This document shows, one piece after another, positions 10,269 to 21,733 of a stretch of 64,000 nucleotides of DNA. A program made the translations under genes and the position numbers. How positions within the stretch are numbered: position 1 is the first letter of the stretch; every line of letters starts with the position of its first letter. This stretch comes from Drosophila pseudoobscura. Taxonomy: Eukaryota > Arthropoda > Insecta > Diptera > Drosophilidae. The stretch covers positions 41,741,869 through 41,805,868 of the forward strand of contig NC_046683.1 of the NCBI RefSeq assembly GCF_009870125.1, read 5' to 3'. The notes under the pieces are model-generated. The model saw only the letters and a program-made list of their open reading frames with translations. It was not told the origin of the DNA and searched no databases.

Positions 10269-10629
10269 GTTAATTAAAGCGTGGAAGGACTGGCACCTTT
10301 AAATTAGACAGCCTTGTAGAAAATTGACTCATCAATCGTATAAAAGTATATGTTCAGTGCTGACGATCCTAACTAGCTGGTAATATTCATACCTTCTCCT
10401 CGGAGCGCACTTAAACCTCCGCAACGAATCATCTCTTCGGAGCGCACTTAAACCGCCGCAACCAATCCTCTCGGCTACCCCGAAAGACGACCCCGAAGGA
10501 CGAGCCAGACGAAAAATCCGAGCACCTAGTAAACTCTGTACCCTTTTAAGATGAAAAAAAAACAACTCTATTTCTTTGTACCGCTTAATTCAGGCCTTAT
10601 TCTTGAACAACGAGACTCTCTTTCAGCTA

Positions 10630-10920
10630 CTACATCCAGAGATCAAACAAAGGACCCCGCAAAGGACGAATATCTGTGGCATCCACAATATTGAAGATAC
10701 GAGAGAAAACCCACAATCATAAAGAATGACCATATCTACCAGATTGTCGAATCTGTTATGAAATCAATTTGTAGTGGCTACGCAGCGCCCGAAGACATGT
10801 TCAGACACGTTTTCTGCACGCACTCTTTGTCGCTCAATGTAGCCATACTGACTATGTATCGAGTATTCATGTAGAGTTGCGGTCGCAGCAGCAACTCACA
10901 ACGTTCCCCCTCGTTTTTTT
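10630..10920. repeat. Partial copy of dispersed repeat
   Basis: This parallels 4,780-5,080: the GCATCCACAATATTG block, AATGACCATATCTA, the GCACGCACTCTTTGTCG block and the shared right end GCAACTCACAACGTTCCCCC. It lacks the left half and has small deletions. It is non-coding. Confidence 0.7.
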
Positions 10921-11334
10921 TCCACCATCGATAATTTGAATAGTGAAAAAATCAATGTCCGAAAGATGCGGAAGATTTAAAATATTTGCACGTCAAAGAG
11001 ACCTGCTGCTGCCTCCTCTAAACTGTCCAGCAACCTTTGGCCAGCAAATCGCAGGTTCCAAGCCCAGTTTTATTTGGAATAGGACACATGCTGCGAAAGG
11101 GAAAACCACAGCATTAAGACGATTCTTCCTTTTTTTTTGGTCTATATATTTTTATTAAAAACAGCTTTTTTTTGTTGGTTTTGTTTTTGTTTTTGGTTGT
11201 TTTTGTTTTTGTAAATAACGTGACGACTTGAAAACAGAAATTAAATAAGTGTACTTTACTCGTAATGTAGTAGAAAGTGTTATAAAAGCAATATTACAAT
11301 AACTGTGGTAGAATTGGCTCCTAAAATAGATATT

Positions 11335-14300
11335 TTACAACTGATACCACTTTTTGTCTTTATATTTAAGCATTAATTGATGCGCTGTACCGGTGAAATC
11401 TTGAGCTGTATTGGCCATACGCTCGGCGCGCTCCTCCAAAAGATTGAGCTTCTCGCCGCGCTCCATGGCCAGCTGGTGCGCCCGACTAATCTCCGATGCG
11501 GCTGTGGAAGCACGTGTGCCGAGCTGCTCCAAATTGGGACCGGGTATATGCCGTGCAACCGAACGATTTGCTTTCCCGCTCTGCTCGCCAACTGAAAAAA
11601 AAAATACGATGCGACCGAAGCGATTGTTATAATGAACGGAGTCCAATGTTTTGAAGGGAATCTCTTAGCCACTCCACTCTTGTGGAAACTTACAAAGCTC
11701 TTCGCGATCCAACAGTTTGGCCCCGCCGCCAAATAGACCCTTAAAGAAACCCTCCTTCGGTTGTTCGGGCATTTCGTGTACCGAATATAGTTCACCCATC
11801 ATCTCCAAAATAAATTGACTGAAAAATAAAAAAAAAACACCTTTAGGATAAGGGTACTATTCAAAGGCAGTAAGTTGGTAGCTTACCAGAATTCCGATGA
11901 TATCGTGAATTTTTGAATTTCGGTGGGCGATGCCATGTACAATCCATGACCTTTATGACTAAAGCAAAAAATTTTTGATATTCTGTGTGGGATATACAAG
12001 AATATACGAAATGAAATCAGTCTGCAGGGACCAGGCCTTTGCTACAACCACTTACTGATTTGTATCTTCATGAACAATGATCTGTTGACCCCATATCGAA
12101 AGCATTGGATCCACAATTCCCTGTTTACATTTTGTTTGAAAACTGCAGAGAGAGAGATAGAGAGAGAGAGAGAAATGGCAGTCGAAAGGGTTTCTTTGGT
12201 TTCAAGACCAGAGCTCTGCTCTCACCTTAACTCCATAAGCGGTAAGAAATCAGTATCCAATAACAGTTTTAGACTAGGAAGACTATGTACCATTAGATGG
12301 CCATTCGAAAGATAGGTTGCTAAGCAAGAGCCATCTGAAAAAAGGACAGAGAGGAAGAGAGAGAGAGAGAGAGAGAGAGTTTTATTCCAGACGGGAGGGG
12401 GCAGATCAAGTTTTTTATTCTTATACATACCCTTCATCGTGATAGTTTCTGCCTTGACTGCAAAATCCATTTCCGATAATTGTATGCGATTAATGCAGCA
12501 CTGATTGGCCACATCGAAGACTTTTGTTTGTTTCTCGCTTGCAATAACGATATATTGTCGATCGGTGAGTGTTTCCAGGCCGGTGCTGATGCTGCCGATA
12601 ATGCCGCTGCTGCTGGTACTCGCACTGCTGCTGATCACGCCTCCGACAGCGCCACTGCTGCCTGCACCGGCGCCAGCTGCCCCACTGCCACTGCCCGCAG
12701 CCCCACTGCCAGCTGCACCGACAGCGGTTCCTGCTGCTCCAGCGGCTGCTCCAGCGCTGCCACTACCGCCACTGCCAATGCCACCGGCACTACCCGCCAC
12801 GCCTCCAGCGACCGAAGTGTTTGGTATTGTATTGGCAGTTGTTGGTGTGAAAGTGGGACTGGTGCGGCTGCTGCTCTTAGTGGGTGTGCCTGCAACAGAT
12901 GCGGATGAGTAATGGATGGTAATATACATATATGTAGTATATAGAATGGGATAGATTACGATCTGTCTTGTCCCTTTTCTCGTCACGCCAGGTCTCAAAT
13001 GTATAGGGTATGATCGATCCGTATGAGTCTAAAAAAGACATGGAAGTTATGGAGCCTTTGAGTCGAACCACGGGGCCGCCTACAACAGAAAAACAGAACA
13101 GATTATATCTAGATAGAAGATTAGAGAGATTTAAAGATTGGACGCCTTAACCAGCGCACCTTGATTAGGGATCGGTGATGGATTTCTAACGATTGTGCTT
13201 AGTGATTATGAAATGGAGTGTAAATATACATAGTACGATCTATTTCCTTGATTCATGATGTGTTTATGTGCTGTTGTCTTAAATTGATAGCTTGTGTAAG
13301 AAAATGAAATAAACACAGCCAAAATGAAGCCATATGAAGAATTATTCCAATTTGAAGTGACTGATTTTGAGGTTCTGAGACGATTGTATTTACGACGGCG
13401 CGATAGTAAGGAATGTGTCTTAATCGTTGAGCCAGTACCTGAGGCATGATACATTGTACTGGTAAACTCGGCCATTCGTTCTTACCATTTATTGTTATCA
13501 ATACTGGCTGAGATTTGCGCACATCTCGTTCCGGCATGGTTATGAACAAGGTCAGTATTGAACCGAAACTAGTTCCAATCCACAAAGTAGGAACAAGTGT
13601 CAAAATATCTACAATTAATACAGAATAAAGAATACAGAACAAAGAATACAGATTAAAGCTTATTGCTGATTGTTCTACTTTTGTTGGTTTCTACTTTACC
13701 ATTTCGTTTTGCATAACTCTCGATAAAAGCTAAACAGGTAACAGATTCAGAGGAAGACATATCAATGCTGGACATTGACGATGATCTGGATCGTGAGAAA
13801 GTTCCATCCAATTTATCTGTAATTTAGTTTTGGGGTTTGTTTTTTTCATTGTTTTCAGGGTCAAAATTTGTTTAGTTGATGATCGCATACAGATACAGAA
13901 AAAAGACAAAAGAATAAACAAAATGACATCAAAATTGTTAAATATTTTATGATATTATCAAGTCAAACAGAGAGAGAGAGAGAGAGAGGCAGATAGAGAA
14001 ATAGATATATATAGAGTGATAAATAGAGAGAGAGAGAGAGAGAGTAAAAGCGGCGGGCGGTAGTAGGCAAATTAGTTTTGCTTAAATATTTAATCGAATT
14101 TTTGTTTTATTTTCTATTCGAATTAGAATTACTGTTTTTGCCTTTCTTTTGTACTATTTTTGGTTTTGTTTTTTGCTTTGCACAAAACTATCAAATCGCT
14201 AGGCTGCCTAATTATTGCGGTTCTTGCTCTATGCTTGTGTGTGTGGGTGTGTGTATGGGTTTGTGTGTGTGATGATGCCGCCTTCCTTCTTCTTTCGGGC

Positions 14301-15153
14301 ACAATGCAGCCCTGAAGGAAAGTTAACGGCATCTTGTACGTACACCTCTACGAGCGGCGGCCGTTTAACCCTAGAACGGCACACAAAGTGATGTAAAAAT
14401 AAATACTCAACATTTTCCATGGTTTCATGATTTTGAAAAACACTTGATACGCTATTCTTTGGGGTCACCGCTCTAGGGTTTCATTTTCGTTTTCCTTCTA
14501 CGAATAAGTGTATACGAGTACTTGGGTTAAGGTAATCTTTTGCTGGGTAAGCTTTCTATGGATTGAGATTGAGACTGAGTGAGTGCAATCGGTTAAGCGG
14601 CAGGCGTCTGACTAAATATAAACCAAACAAAATCTTGCTTGCATTTGTGTGCAGCTCTATGCATGTACATATGTATGTGTGGTAGTGTGTGAAAGTGTGA
14701 GTGCGCGTGGGTGTGTGTGTGTGTGAACTATGCAAAAGTCGAGAGTTTTTGCCAATGCAGATTCCGATCTGGGGGCTTGTACTCTATACTATATATGTAG
14801 TAGGTGGTATATTCCAGTTAGTATAATTCTTGGTTTAATTGTTGCTGTTATCGTTATCGTAATCGTTATTGTTTGGTTTTTGTTTTATTATTATTTCATT
14901 TTTAAAGCGTGCCAAATGCAAATACAAATACCGACAGAGAGAGAGAGAGAGAGAGTGAAAGATATATAGGTATAGTAAGAGACAGAGAAACAGAGCAAGA
15001 GAGAGAAACGATGATAGAGAGAGAGAGAGAGAGATAGCGAACGAGCGAGCTAGCGAGCGACGGATAGAGAGAGATAGAGAGAGAGAGAGAACATATTCAT
15101 ATGCAGTTATATATTTATCTAGAATTATCTAAGGGTACAAAAGAGAGACAGAC

Positions 15154-15184
<31 letters not shown>

Positions 15185-15475
15185 TAGCGAACGAGCGAGA
15201 AAAAGAGACAGATAGAGCTCCAACTCCAACCGCCCCCCGCGCACCAATTAAAAAACCAAAATTCAAATCAAAATTCAAATCCAAATTCAAAGACGGCACC
15301 ACACACACACACACACACACGAACACGCATACGCATACGCACACACCGCTGAAATGCTGGGGGCTGGCTGATGGGGAGAGGGGGGATGGCGGGTGTGCCT
15401 CTGGCGAAAGGCAAACCACACAAGCAACGTGTCAAGTGACAGAGAGACAGAGAGAGAAAGTGTACGAGCGAGAGC

Positions 15476-15506
<31 letters not shown>

Positions 15507-16637
15507 GGAGACAGAGAGTGTGTGTGACCTGTGCTGTGCTGTGTGTACGCGCGACAGTGAGACGGAGATAGTCAGACACCGAGAGTGGGTGGGTGAGGGT
15601 CTACACGTGTGTGTGTGTGTGTGTGTGTCTGTGTAAGAGAGAGAGAGAGAGAGAACGCATGTTGTTTCTGTGATTTGTTGGTGCATTTGTTGTTGCAGTA
15701 TTGCTGTTTGCTGTTTGCTGTAGTTGTTGCTTGTTGTTGTTCATGTGGTTCTGGCTGTTAACGGTAGTTTTGCTGTTTGCTGTTGGCCGTTTACTGCCAA
15801 CAAAACTGTGCTCTGTTAACGGTAGTTTGGTTGCTGTTTGCTGTAGGTTGTAAACACTGTGCTCTGTTGTGCTCCCACCTTGTGATTTGGACTTTTTTAG
15901 GGACTCGTACGATGTCACTGACTGCTGTTGCTGTATTACGGATGTTTGATGCTGATGCGGATGCGGATGCTGATATTGATGTTGATGCGCACCTGCACCT
16001 GCACCGCCTCCACCTCCACCTGCACCGCAATCGAATGAATCAACGTCAAAGGACTGCATCGCCGCCAACGTAGAGCTCAAGCTTGACTGCTGCTGCTGCA
16101 CGAGTATCTGCTGCATCTGTTGCTGCTGCTGCTGATGATGTTCAACGACGCCAACGACGCCAACGCCGCCCGCACCTGCGCCAGCTTTGGCACTACCACT
16201 GCCACTGCCACTACCAATACCACCAACACCAACACCGACACCGACACTAGCAACACCCGCACCTGCATCGTCTGCACCGTAAACTGATCCCGCTGCTGCT
16301 GCTGCCGCTGCTGATGCTGATGCTGCTGCCGCTGCTGCTGCTGCTGCTGCTGTCGACGACGAGGACGCTGAGGACGAGGCTGCTGCTGTTGTCGCTGCCC
16401 CAGGGGACGATGACAGCAACGAAGGATCGCTGCCGCCACCGCCGCCTATCGTCTGCTGTAGGGGCTGCTGCTGCTGCTGAAGCTGCTGCTGTTGCGATGC
16501 ATTTGCGGCTGCGCTTGCATTCGCCGCATTGCCGGCTCCGCCGTTGATCTGGGATAATCCGGAAATAAACGGTAATCATAATGGGGAGACACGAGAGAGA
16601 GAGAAAGAGAGAGATACACACACATAGTGGGAGAGAA

Positions 16638-16668
<31 letters not shown>

Positions 16669-19600
16669 AAGATAAATGCACTAAATGATTGAATGGATCG
16701 GATCACAGATCATCATTTTGTTTCTTTTGCTTTCTTCTTCTTCGTCTTCTTCTACATCTTGTTCTGCTTGTGGTTTTTCTTTTGTGGGTTTATTTTTGTG
16801 CTGTGTCGAGTGTTTGTTTGTGTGTGTGTGTGTGTGTGTATGTGCGAGTGAGCATGTGTAGCATACTTTCTGTCTGCGAAAAGCTTAACATAACTGTTAA
16901 CGAAACGAGTGCAAGAAACGAAACATCAAGAGAGTGAGAAAGTGAGAGAGAGACCAGCAGATATATGTATGTGTGTGGGTGTGTCAGCTATGTGGTTGTG
17001 TGGGTGTGTGCTTGAGTGAGACACAAGATATGGAAAGATCACAGATGGGGGGGAAAGAGGACTGAGATTGAGAGGCAACAGTAGTACAGTGGGATATGCG
17101 TTAAAGTGACCCACAGATGTGAGTGTTTTGTGAGTGTGACACAGGGGTGCGTGTGAATGAGAGACCAACACAGATGTGAGTGTTTGAGTGAGTTTCTAGT
17201 AACTTACATTTATTGTTCTTACGAGTGCAACGGTTATACAGTGGTGCTCATACACTTAAGCCACAAGAACTACACCATGAATTTAAGCGAATATCAAGAA
17301 AAGTTTTTATTTTACAGCTCCCATTTTTTGTCTCAAATTAGTTCTATATGTCAGTGTTTTAATACAACAACAACCAAGTTATGAAAATATATAGTCAGCG
17401 AAATAATTAAAAAATCTGAAATTATCTCAAAAATATCCTGCTCATATACTTAAGCCACCTAAAAAAAAATGGTTAAAAAAGTTAAAATTTGCTCAGTATT
17501 CCTAGTATTTTTAATAAAACTACTTTAATATTTTGTAGGATGACCTTTCTGCTTAAGAAAAGTGGAGCAACGCCTTGGTATTGAGTCTACAGGACGTGCC
17601 CACTGTTGAGGGGTGATTTTCCTTCATTCTTCCTGTAAAATTCGGCACAAATCCTTTTAATTGCTGTTTTTTTTTTGGGCAATGACTTGGTTTAGAATTC
17701 CTCACAAGTTCTCTATAGGGTTCTGGTCGGAACTCTCCGGAGACCATTACAAAACATTGATTCCCTCTTGGTTAAGCCACCACTTGACTATCCTGCAGCA
17801 ATGTATCGGGTCGTTGTCCTGTTAAAATATACAGGCAAGTGGCAAATTATCGGCATGCTCTCCAGATAATGTGTTACTCAGAATGTCCCTCTACATTTCG
17901 GCGTTCATAATACCTTGAATCTTCAACAGGAGACCTAAACACGATGCGGTGAAACAGCCCCAGACCATGATCGAAGCGCCACAATGTTTAACGGTCTTCT
18001 TTGTGTATTCTGGAGGTAATTATTTGTTGGGTGGACGTCGTACATATAGTTTACCATCACTTCTAAAGACATTAAACTTGGATTTTTCGATCCAAACAAT
18101 CATATTTCAAAAATTAGGACCTTGGTGGGTATGCACTGTGGCGAATTGAAGGCGCTTTTTAACATTCATGATGGACAGCATCGTGTTTAGGTCTCCTGTT
18201 GAAGATTCAAGGTATTATGAACGCCGAAATGTAGAGGGACATTCTGAGTAACACATTATCTGGAGAGCATGCCGATAATTTGCCACTTGCCTGTATATTT
18301 TAACAGGACAACGACCCGATACATTGCTGCAGGATAGTCAAGTGGTGGCTTAACCAAGAGGGAATCAATGTTTTGTAATGGTCTCCGGAGAGTTCCGACC
18401 AGAACCCTATAGAGAACTTGTGAGGAATTCTAAACCAAGTCATTGCCCAAAAAAAAAACAGCAATTAAAAGGATTTGTGCCGAATTTTACAGGAAGAATG
18501 AAGGAAAATCACCCCTCAACAGTGGGCACGTCCTGTAGACTCAATACCAAGGCGTTGCTCCACTTTTCTTAAGCAGAAAGGTCATCCTACAAAATATTAA
18601 AGTAGTTTTATTAAAAATACTAGGAATACTGAGCAAATTTTAACTTTTTTAACCATTTTTTTTTAGGTGGCTTAAGTATATGAGCAGGATATTTTTGAGA
18701 TAATTTCAGATTTTTTAATTATTTCGCTGACTATATATTTTCATAACTTGGTTGTTGTTGTATTAAAACACTGACATATAGAACTAATTTGAGACAAAAA
18801 ATGGGAGCTGTAAAATAAAAACTTTTCTTGATATTCGCTTAAATTCATGGTGTAGTTCTTGTGGCTTAAGTGTATGAGCACCACTGTATGTATGTATATG
18901 TGAGGACGAGTACACAGCGAGAAAAACATGGGTGGATTGGTCCATTGCAGTGACGGGCAGTGTTTCGGGGAACGTGATTCGGGACACGATACTTAAACAT
19001 TTATTAAACACAATCACGACAATCAACACAATGAAATATACTGCATGTACATATGTATGTGTATGTGTACAGACATAAAATAAAAATTACGGGCGAGATA
19101 GACAGCGAGAAGGAGACAGACAGATATGTATGCAGAATATGTGTGTGTGTGTGTAGGTATTTATATGTACGACAGATCGAACAAACGGATGGGTATATCT
19201 GCTGCATACGAGAGATAAAACATATATAGAACACGTACACATGTAGTATTTGGGGTGTGATATACATATGTACATATGCATGTTTAAATATATGTATATA
19301 TTAGCGTGTGTATTATATGTGAATATTCGATTCATAATTAGCAAAGTATGTATATATGTATATATATTATATATGCATGTATGTGTGGAGTTTATGTAGT
19401 ATATGGTTAAAGCTTAATAAATTTGTGTTGTTTTTTCTTATTAATCATCGGTTTTTCTTCTGGTTTTTATGTACAAGTGAGATGTGAGAACTGGGGGGGG
19501 AAAAGCAGCTCTAGGCGGTAACGAAAAAACGCAAAAGCAACGATTAACGGGAAAGCTGAAAGCTTTTTGCAAGCGATGTATCGACTTATCGATAGCCAGA

Positions 19601-21690
19601 ACACACATACAATTAAATCGAGAAATCGAAATCGAAATGAAAAGGAAGAAACCAACGAAAAACGGAACGGAACGCAGAAATGCTCAACTCAAACAGCTAT
19701 CGATCACCATTATTATCGACAGTTTCTCCCACAATTCCCCCGCTGGACAAGGGGGACGGGGTAGTGGTGTTGGGTCTAGGGACAGAGAAAAATCCTCAAC
19801 CTGCAACTAGAATGGCGACCAACAAATGCGATTCCCAAGGAAAAACAGGGGACAGGCGACAAGGGACAGGGGACAGGCGACAGGCGACAATGGACAGTTG
19901 ATATGGAAAGCTGAGCTGGGCCCCTGGAGCTTGGAAAACCCGGCTGCTGGCTCACCTCGATCAGTAGTCATTTTGCTGTGGTGTGGTGTAGAGTTGTTGG
20001 TGGTGAATGGGTGTGTGGGAGAATGCTTCGCCGTTTCGTCGATGACTGATGGAACTTACACGCTAAGAATATACGGATACGGGGCTTGTATTACAGCACA
20101 ACAATCAACATTTAAATTTCGTATTTTCAGTTTTAGTTTAAGGCTTTGGGTTTTGGGTTTTAGGTTTGTTTTGCACAGTGCATACACATACATAGGTATA
20201 GGGTGGTAGGTCGACTGAGGTGTATAGTGGTGTGGTGTTTTGTGGTGAATGCCCTGAAAGCTCCCTCCCTTTGCTTACTTTTCAGATCTTAAATGTACTA
20301 TATCAAGTCTTAAAAGGTACGTTTATAGAATATATGTATGTGTGTATGGTATGTTTGTAGATATTTGCAGAATTTTATACGTTACTTTACACATTTGTAC
20401 TCGTATGTACATATATGGGTGTGGTGTTGTGGAGTTGTGGTGTTGTGGAGTTGTGGTGTTGTGGAGTTTTGGTGTTCTGGTGTTGTGATGGTGGTGCTTG
20501 TGCTTGATTGTGATTGTGATTGTATTGTGAACTGTGTGAGTGATTGACTCGACTGTGCGTGTGTGGTGCCGGGTGTGGTGATTGGTGTTGCTTGTGATTG
20601 TTGTTTTTCTTGTTGCTGTTGTTGTTGTGGTGGTTAAATGATTTACCAAAGAACTTCCATACAATCACATAAAGGCAGTTGTATTGCAGCTCTTCTGCAG
20701 CCGTTGTCTAGTTTTTAGAGGATAAGAAGAAGAAGCATAGATAAGAGATTTCAAAAGTATTTTTGATTTGTCGATTGTTTGAGAGTTTTGTTGTTTGTTT
20801 GTTTGTTTCTTTGTTGTTTGCTTGTTTGTTTGGAGTGCTTATGTTATGTATGTGGCATTACATTGTTGTTTTTGGTTGCTTATTCTCATACTCGTTATAT
20901 TAGTATATCGTAGGTAGTATTATAATTATTTTAGAATACATTTACATTACACTGATCTGTCACTGATTTGTATGCTCTCTAGAATAGTATGCTCTACAAA
21001 GTACATACATGTTACATACATAGCTTTTCTATACACAAAATGCAATTTTGTTTCAGCGCTTTGGTTCTTATTCAAAAAACAACAAAAAGCAGGATCTTGT
21101 CATTTCTTTTTTTTTTGGTTTCGGTTAGGTTAGGGTTTTCTCAGCTCTAGATTTTGGATTTTGGATATCGGATTTACGATTTACGATTTACGATCTTATT
21201 TATGCACATCTCTAGCCGTACAATAGGGCACCAATGCGCAGGGAGGCGGGTGGTTGGTCGGGGGTCGAGGGTCGGAGGTCGGTTTAGGGTGGTTGGAATT
21301 AGGAGATTAAAGGGTACTAAAAGTACAGTTGCTTATGTTTTTGGCGGCTAATGTCTACTACATCTTGCACGAAACGAAAACAAAGATCGAAACAAAGCAA
21401 AGATACAAAAACAGAAAGAAGCGAAAAACCAAGAGAGAAACCCAAAATGAGAAGCAGCAGAAAAGAGGTGCCCCAAAAGCGGCAGGTACTAGGGGGAAAA
21501 TCCAACAGCGAACCAGCGACAGAACACTGGGAAAAGGAGGGGGGCAGGGTGGACTGGTACCGGTAGGAAGGGGGGTAACTCCGTTGCAAGGCATGGTAAA
21601 TCTTCTAGCAACTTCTGTCTCCCATCCAAAGTGGTGTATGGATACATTTTTCTTCCGGTCTATGAATTGAGTGAAGGAGTGATTGATTGA

Positions 21691-21733
<43 letters not shown>

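Noticed and set aside
12480-12912. Plus-strand Ala/Pro-rich open frames
   Set aside because: Antisense to the Gly/Ala/Ser-rich Tomosyn exon 12,431-12,889; composition is explained by that exon.
14229-14468. Minus-strand frame containing RPPLVEVYVQDAVNFPSG, considered as a Tomosyn exon
   Set aside because: Available acceptor and donor give phase 2 in and phase 0 out, which does not fit the phase 1 to phase 1 slot, and the frame runs into a dinucleotide repeat.
15436-15686. Open frames made of Arg-Glu or Leu-Ser repeats
   Set aside because: They are translations of GA/CT and TG/CA microsatellites, which lack stops in all frames.
16077-16681. Alternative Gln-rich and Ser-rich frames over the long variable exon
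   Set aside because: Both other frames stop before the donor at 15,878; only the Ala/Ser/Gln frame ending SYESLKKSKSQ connects in phase to the next exon.
17553-18572. Two identical 64-codon frames on opposite strands
   Set aside because: They are the same out-of-frame translation of the two arms of the Tc1 palindrome, not genes.
20410-20500. Regular repeat units, considered as a CRISPR-like array
   Set aside because: Units are directly tandem without spacers, in a eukaryotic intron; it is a minisatellite.
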